64,000 nt of DNA, taken from assembly GCA_947494145.1 (NCBI GenBank), contig CANLTZ010000003.1:372001-436000 (forward strand). Direction: 5' to 3'. Source of the DNA: an uncultured Jannaschia sp. (GTDB taxonomy: Bacteria > Pseudomonadota > Alphaproteobacteria > Rhodobacterales > Rhodobacteraceae). Position 1 is the first letter of the stretch, and every line of letters starts with the position of its first letter. The notes beneath the pieces were generated by a model that searched no databases, had not been told where the DNA came from, and worked only from the letters and a program-made list of their open reading frames with translations. Below, in pieces: positions 61,003 through 64,000 of the stretch. Position numbers and translations under genes: made by a program.

Positions 61003-62879
61003 AAACCTCCATCGCGACCGTCTGCCTGGCTGGCACCTTGGAAGAAAAGGTCACTGCCATCGCCGAAGCCGGGTTCGATGGATTAGAGATTTTCGAACCG
61101 GATCTGATCGCCGACCATCGCACCCCGCGCGAGGCGGGCGAGATGATCCGCGCCCACGGCCTGACCATCGACCTGCTGCAACCGTTCCGCGACCTGGAAG
61201 GGCTCGACGGCGAAGACCGGCGCCGCGCCTTCGACCGGTTGGAGCGGAAGTTCGACCTGATGGGGGAGCTTGGGTGCGATCTGATGCTAATCTGTTCCGC
61301 CGCACACCCGCGCGCCAAGGGTGGTATCGACCGCATGGCAGCCGACTTGGCGGAGGCGGGCGAACGGGCCGCCAACCGCGGCCTGCGCTTGGGCTATGAG
61401 GCCTTAGCCTGGGGCCGCCACATCCACGATCACCGCGACGCTTGGGAAGTGGTGCGCCGCGCCGGCCACCCCGCCACCGGGCTCATCCTCGACAGCTTCC
61501 ACACCTTGGGTCGCGGCCTCGACCCAGACACGATCCGATCCATCCCGGGCGACCGGATCTTCTTCGTGCAACTGGCCGATGCGCCCCGGATACCTATGGA
61601 CCTGCTCTATTGGTCGCGGCATTTCCGCTGCATGCCTGGCGAGGGCGATCTGGACGTGGCCGCCTTCATGCGCGCGGTGGGGGCCACCGGCTATGGCGGC
61701 CCGCTCAGCCTGGAGGTGTTCAACGACCTCTTTCGCGGCGGCCGCCCGCTGGACGTGGCCCGGGACGGCCATCGCAGCCTCATCGCGCTGATGGACGATG
61801 TCCGCCGGGTTGAGCCGCCCGCGCGCCTCAACCCCACCGCTTTGCCCGCGCGCGCTCAGATCGACGGTATCGCTTTTGTCGAATTCGCCACCGGCCCCGA
61901 CGGCGCCCCCGACCTGCAAACCATGCTGCGCGCCATGGGCTTCCGCCCTGTGGGTAAGCACCGTACCAAGCGCGTCACCCTTTGGCAGCAGGGTGCAGCG
62001 CGCCTCATCCTGAACGCCGAACCGAGCGGCTTCGCCCATAGCGCCCATGCCGCCCATGGGGTCAGCGTCTGCGATGTCGGGCTTCGCGTGCCCGGCGCCG
62101 GCGCCGCCATTGACCGGGCCCGCGCCCTGGGCGCCGTGCCGTTTACGCAAGCGCGCGATGCCGGACAGCTCGACATTCCAGCAATCCGCGGTGTGGGCGG
62201 CGGCATCATGCACCTGATCGATCCCGATGACGGCCTGGACCGCGTCTGGCAGGTGGAGTTCGGCCAAACCGAGGCACCCCCCGGTGACCTGCGCTTCGAC
62301 CACTTAGCCGAGACCACGACCTACGATCAGATGTTGTCCTGGGGGGCGGCCTATGCGGCGATCTTCGATCTGGACTGCACGCCTATGCTGGACGTCTCCG
62401 ACCCCGACGGCCTGATCCGCAGCATGGCGCTTGCCGCGCCCGATCGCGCGTTTCGCCTGACCATCAACGGGGCGGAAACCCACCGGACGCTGGCCGGGCA
62501 CTTCCTGGCCGACAGCTTCCATTCCGCCGTCCAACATATCGCCTTTGCCACAGACGACCTGCCCACCCTGGCCCGGCACCTCGCGGAACAAGGATTCGAT
62601 CCGCTGCCCATCCCAGCCAATTACTACGACGACATGGCCGCGCGCTTCGGCCTCGACCCGGCCACGACTGCTGGGCTGCGCGAGGCCAACATCCTTTTCG
62701 ACCGTGACGAAGCTGGCGGCACGTTCCTGCAACTCTATTCCCATCCAACACCCGAAGGTCTGTTCTTTGAGTTTGTCGAACGCCGGGGCGGCTATGACGG
62801 CTACGGCGCCGCCAACGCCCCCTTTCGCATCGCCGCGCTGAAGCGTCTGCTGCGCCCTCGGGGCATGCCGCGTGGATAA
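60999..62879 (+). CDS. 3-dehydroshikimate dehydratase (QsuB/QuiC-type, fused to an HPPD-like domain)
   Basis: A 626-residue two-domain protein. Residues 1-275 form an AP-endonuclease-2-like TIM barrel (KTSIATVCLAGTLEEKVTAIAEAGFDGLEIFEPDLI, YEALAWGRHIHDH, DSFHTLGRG, LEVFNDLF) with metal His, Glu and Asp residues of 3-dehydroshikimate dehydratase; residues 290-610 resemble 4-hydroxyphenylpyruvate dioxygenase (VOC) with FDHLAETT, QHIAFATDDL and EFVERRGGYDGYG. This architecture turns dehydroshikimate into protocatechuate, the substrate of PcaGH encoded nearby. The role of the C-terminal domain is unclear. Confidence 0.87.
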   Translation: MKTSIATVCLAGTLEEKVTAIAEAGFDGLEIFEPDLIADHRTPREAGEMIRAHGLTIDLLQPFRDLEGLDGEDRRRAFDRLERKFDLMGELGCDLMLICSAAHPRAKGGIDRMAADLAEAGERAANRGLRLGYEALAWGRHIHDHRDAWEVVRRAGHPATGLILDSFHTLGRGLDPDTIRSIPGDRIFFVQLADAPRIPMDLLYWSRHFRCMPGEGDLDVAAFMRAVGATGYGGPLSLEVFNDLFRGGRPLDVARDGHRSLIALMDDVRRVEPPARLNPTALPARAQIDGIAFVEFATGPDGAPDLQTMLRAMGFRPVGKHRTKRVTLWQQGAARLILNAEPSGFAHSAHAAHGVSVCDVGLRVPGAGAAIDRARALGAVPFTQARDAGQLDIPAIRGVGGGIMHLIDPDDGLDRVWQVEFGQTEAPPGDLRFDHLAETTTYDQMLSWGAAYAAIFDLDCTPMLDVSDPDGLIRSMALAAPDRAFRLTINGAETHRTLAGHFLADSFHSAVQHIAFATDDLPTLARHLAEQGFDPLPIPANYYDDMAARFGLDPATTAGLREANILFDRDEAGGTFLQLYSHPTPEGLFFEFVERRGGYDGYGAANAPFRIAALKRLLRPRGMPRG

Positions 62880-63088
62880 ACGCGCCTGAGAAGGCAACCT
62901 GAAATCAGTCAAATCACCAGGCCAGGGCGCGATGCAGGACCATCCGGTCCAAGCAAAAGGAAGGTGTTGGTCGGGTCTGTGCATTGAGCGACCGGAATCA
63001 ATGACGACTCTGTTGAATGGATATTTTTGCCAGGAAGACGTCCGGAGAGATTTCTCCCGAGGCCCCAGGTTTGCGCGATTGAGAGATG
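62880..63088. other. intergenic region with a third match to the CCTGGCAAAAATA motif
   Basis: No supported gene. On the minus strand, 63022-63035 reads TCCTGGCAAAAATA, matching 14 bases of the motif at 4549 and 49440 but without the flanking GC hairpins. Frames through here lack ribosome binding sites. Confidence 0.45.
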
Positions 63089-63295
63089 TCAGGCGGCTTT
63101 CACCTTTGCGTCACGTGTCCGGGTCTGAACGGAAACACCGCCTTTGGCGCAAAACGCGCGGCAGGTCTCGGAAAAGGGCGTCACAACCGATGCTTTGTTA
63201 CGCTTGGCGGTCTGGTTCAGGTCTTGCCCCTTTTTGACCTGCGGCTCGGCTTGTTTCTTGGTCCAGAGGGCCTGAGCATGCCGCTGAAGCACCAT
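63089..63295 (-). CDS. small basic protein (68 aa), coupled to membrane protein gene
   Basis: MVLQRHAQALWTKKQAEPQV begins a Lys/Thr-rich chain with two Cys that ends RDAKVKAA. Codon choice looks natural for this genome (third positions mostly G or C). The ATG overlaps the stop of the upstream membrane gene (TGATG), a classic sign of translational coupling. No family recognised; the same frame continues upstream, so chance cannot be excluded. Confidence 0.45.
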   Translation of the reverse strand: MVLQRHAQALWTKKQAEPQVKKGQDLNQTAKRNKASVVTPFSETCRAFCAKGGVSVQTRTRDAKVKAA

Positions 63296-63672
63296 CAGGC
63301 TGTAAACACTGCCAGGGTCGCAATCACCAACATGATGAATGTCAACGGACCCCAGAGCCTCCTCTCTGGCACGGACGGTGTGATCCAGTTCAGGACGGTC
63401 GCCAGAGCCTGGACCGTCAATGCTGCCCATTTTGTCCAGTTTGGCCAATGCGGCCACAATCCCGCTGCGGACAGAATTCCGCACGCCATGGCTGCCAAAA
63501 CAAAAACGGAGATGCCCGCAGCGATACGGCCTGAGAGGGGCAGAGGACCTTCGTGTTGGCCACCTTGGGTTAAGCGTCCCCAAGGCGCCCCGGTGATGAG
63601 AGCAAGCTGAAATCCAATGACACCTACGCAGGCGCCGCCATAGACAATCGCGAGGTATGAAACCGCATTCAT
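63295..63672 (-). CDS. membrane protein of unknown function (125 aa)
   Basis: Four hydrophobic stretches: SYLAIVYGGACVGVIGFQLALI, ISVFVLAAMACGILSAAGLW, WAALTVQALATVLNWI and LTFIMLVIATLAVF. Charged loops hold GRLTQGGQHEGPLPLSGR and PSVPERRLWG. It looks like a small inner-membrane protein, topology of four helices. No family recognised. The next gene overlaps its stop. No clear ribosome binding site is seen at 63672. Confidence 0.6.
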   Translation of the reverse strand: MNAVSYLAIVYGGACVGVIGFQLALITGAPWGRLTQGGQHEGPLPLSGRIAAGISVFVLAAMACGILSAAGLWPHWPNWTKWAALTVQALATVLNWITPSVPERRLWGPLTFIMLVIATLAVFTA

Positions 63673-64000
63673 TTAATCATCCATCGGTGCAAACGACCAA
63701 GCAGAGCGCCTGCAAGTGGAAGGTCACGTGAAAGCACGACTTTTGGCAAGCTACCCCAGCCCACCGACGCAGCCTTTTGAGACACGGACTGCAACGAAGG
63801 GAGTAGGTCACAAGATCAGCCCACGTTTCGTTTCGGCCGTCATGCCGACTTCTTTTCCGTGACACGACCCATAGCGGAAGAGAGTGCCCGCAAGCCTACG
63901 AAGTGTGTGCCTGATTTGGCGCAGTCGCACCCCCACACACATCACAGGTTGAGGCGACAAATCTCAAAACCAGCTCCGACCCGCAGACCACTCATCCACG
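63673..64000. other. right-end region without supported gene
   Basis: 328 bp. A Cys-rich 62-codon frame on the minus strand (63677-63865) has acceptable codon choice but no ribosome binding site or family resemblance. Base composition is less GC-rich than the rest of the window. Nothing else is recognised. Confidence 0.4.

Noticed and set aside
63677-63865. Cys-rich 62-codon frame at the right end
   Set aside because: Codon choice is acceptable but there is no ribosome binding site, no signal or domain, and no coupled neighbour.

Overview
The window is 64 kb of GC-rich, gene-dense chromosomal DNA, most likely from a marine alphaproteobacterium of the order Rhodobacterales (Roseobacter group). 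This rests on protein content: a roseobacter-type PrpE, a stand-alone corrinoid protein with DUF1638, the BolA/Grx4 pair, tripartite tricarboxylate and peptide ABC transporters, and Blh/YeeE sulfur genes. A GTTC-N7-GTTC SOS box, the alphaproteobacterial LexA type, agrees. I found no rRNA, tRNA, CRISPR array, insertion sequence or prophage. Long open frames opposite purL, der, bamB, prpE, the peptide-binding protein and the acyl-CoA ligase are compositional shadows of GC-rich genes.

Layout. 0-7.4 kb: truncated SOS-linked radical SAM gene, sulfotransferase, corrinoid protein, AlaE-type exporter, a lone PD-(D/E)XK protein, a dehydrogenase/gluconokinase pair, YbjQ and DUF1638. 7.6-11.7 kb: PRC-like secreted protein, purL, bolA, a small membrane protein, grxD and a Flp-like peptide. 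11.9-15.7 kb: yfgM-like, bamB and der on the minus strand. 15.8-20.9 kb: RND efflux adaptor and pump. 21.0-21.2 kb: a probable anti-Shine-Dalgarno small RNA. 22.8-27.2 kb: the nucleoside salvage operon cdd-deoA-deoB-add-upp. 27.4-35.5 kb: YHS protein, two metallo-beta-lactamase-fold proteins, gltX, hydrolase-OsmC fusion, hybrid histidine kinase and prpE. 35.5-39.0 kb: a sulfur operon (persulfide dioxygenase, two YeeE/YedE half-transporters, sulfurtransferase) running into a cobalt-type nitrile hydratase/thiocyanate hydrolase with a split beta subunit. 39.0-49.4 kb: a divergent peptide ABC transporter with argE, a LysM-TRAP fusion and an M20 amidohydrolase. 50-53.4 kb: acyl-CoA ligase, lipoprotein and moaA. 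53.4-62.9 kb: an aromatic-acid cluster in which a 3-dehydroshikimate dehydratase-type enzyme would make protocatechuate, PcaGH would open the ring, PcaC would decarboxylate, and a BKACE enzyme may replace the usual CoA-transferase and thiolase. This cluster has its own TctABC transporter and two LysR regulators.

The most interesting non-coding content is: (i) a cuckoo/CcsR-like sRNA with two CCTCCTCCC loops; (ii) a dispersed intergenic repeat of about 160 bp with two full copies and one half copy; (iii) three REP-like hairpin units between 31.77 and 32.06 kb; (iv) paired perfect palindromes at 38.96-39.01 kb; (v) twin 16-bp palindromes at 4.62-4.69 kb; (vi) a 31-bp motif present twice, in opposite orientations, beside GC hairpins. 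Assignments come from reading the sequence and recalled family knowledge; no database search was run.
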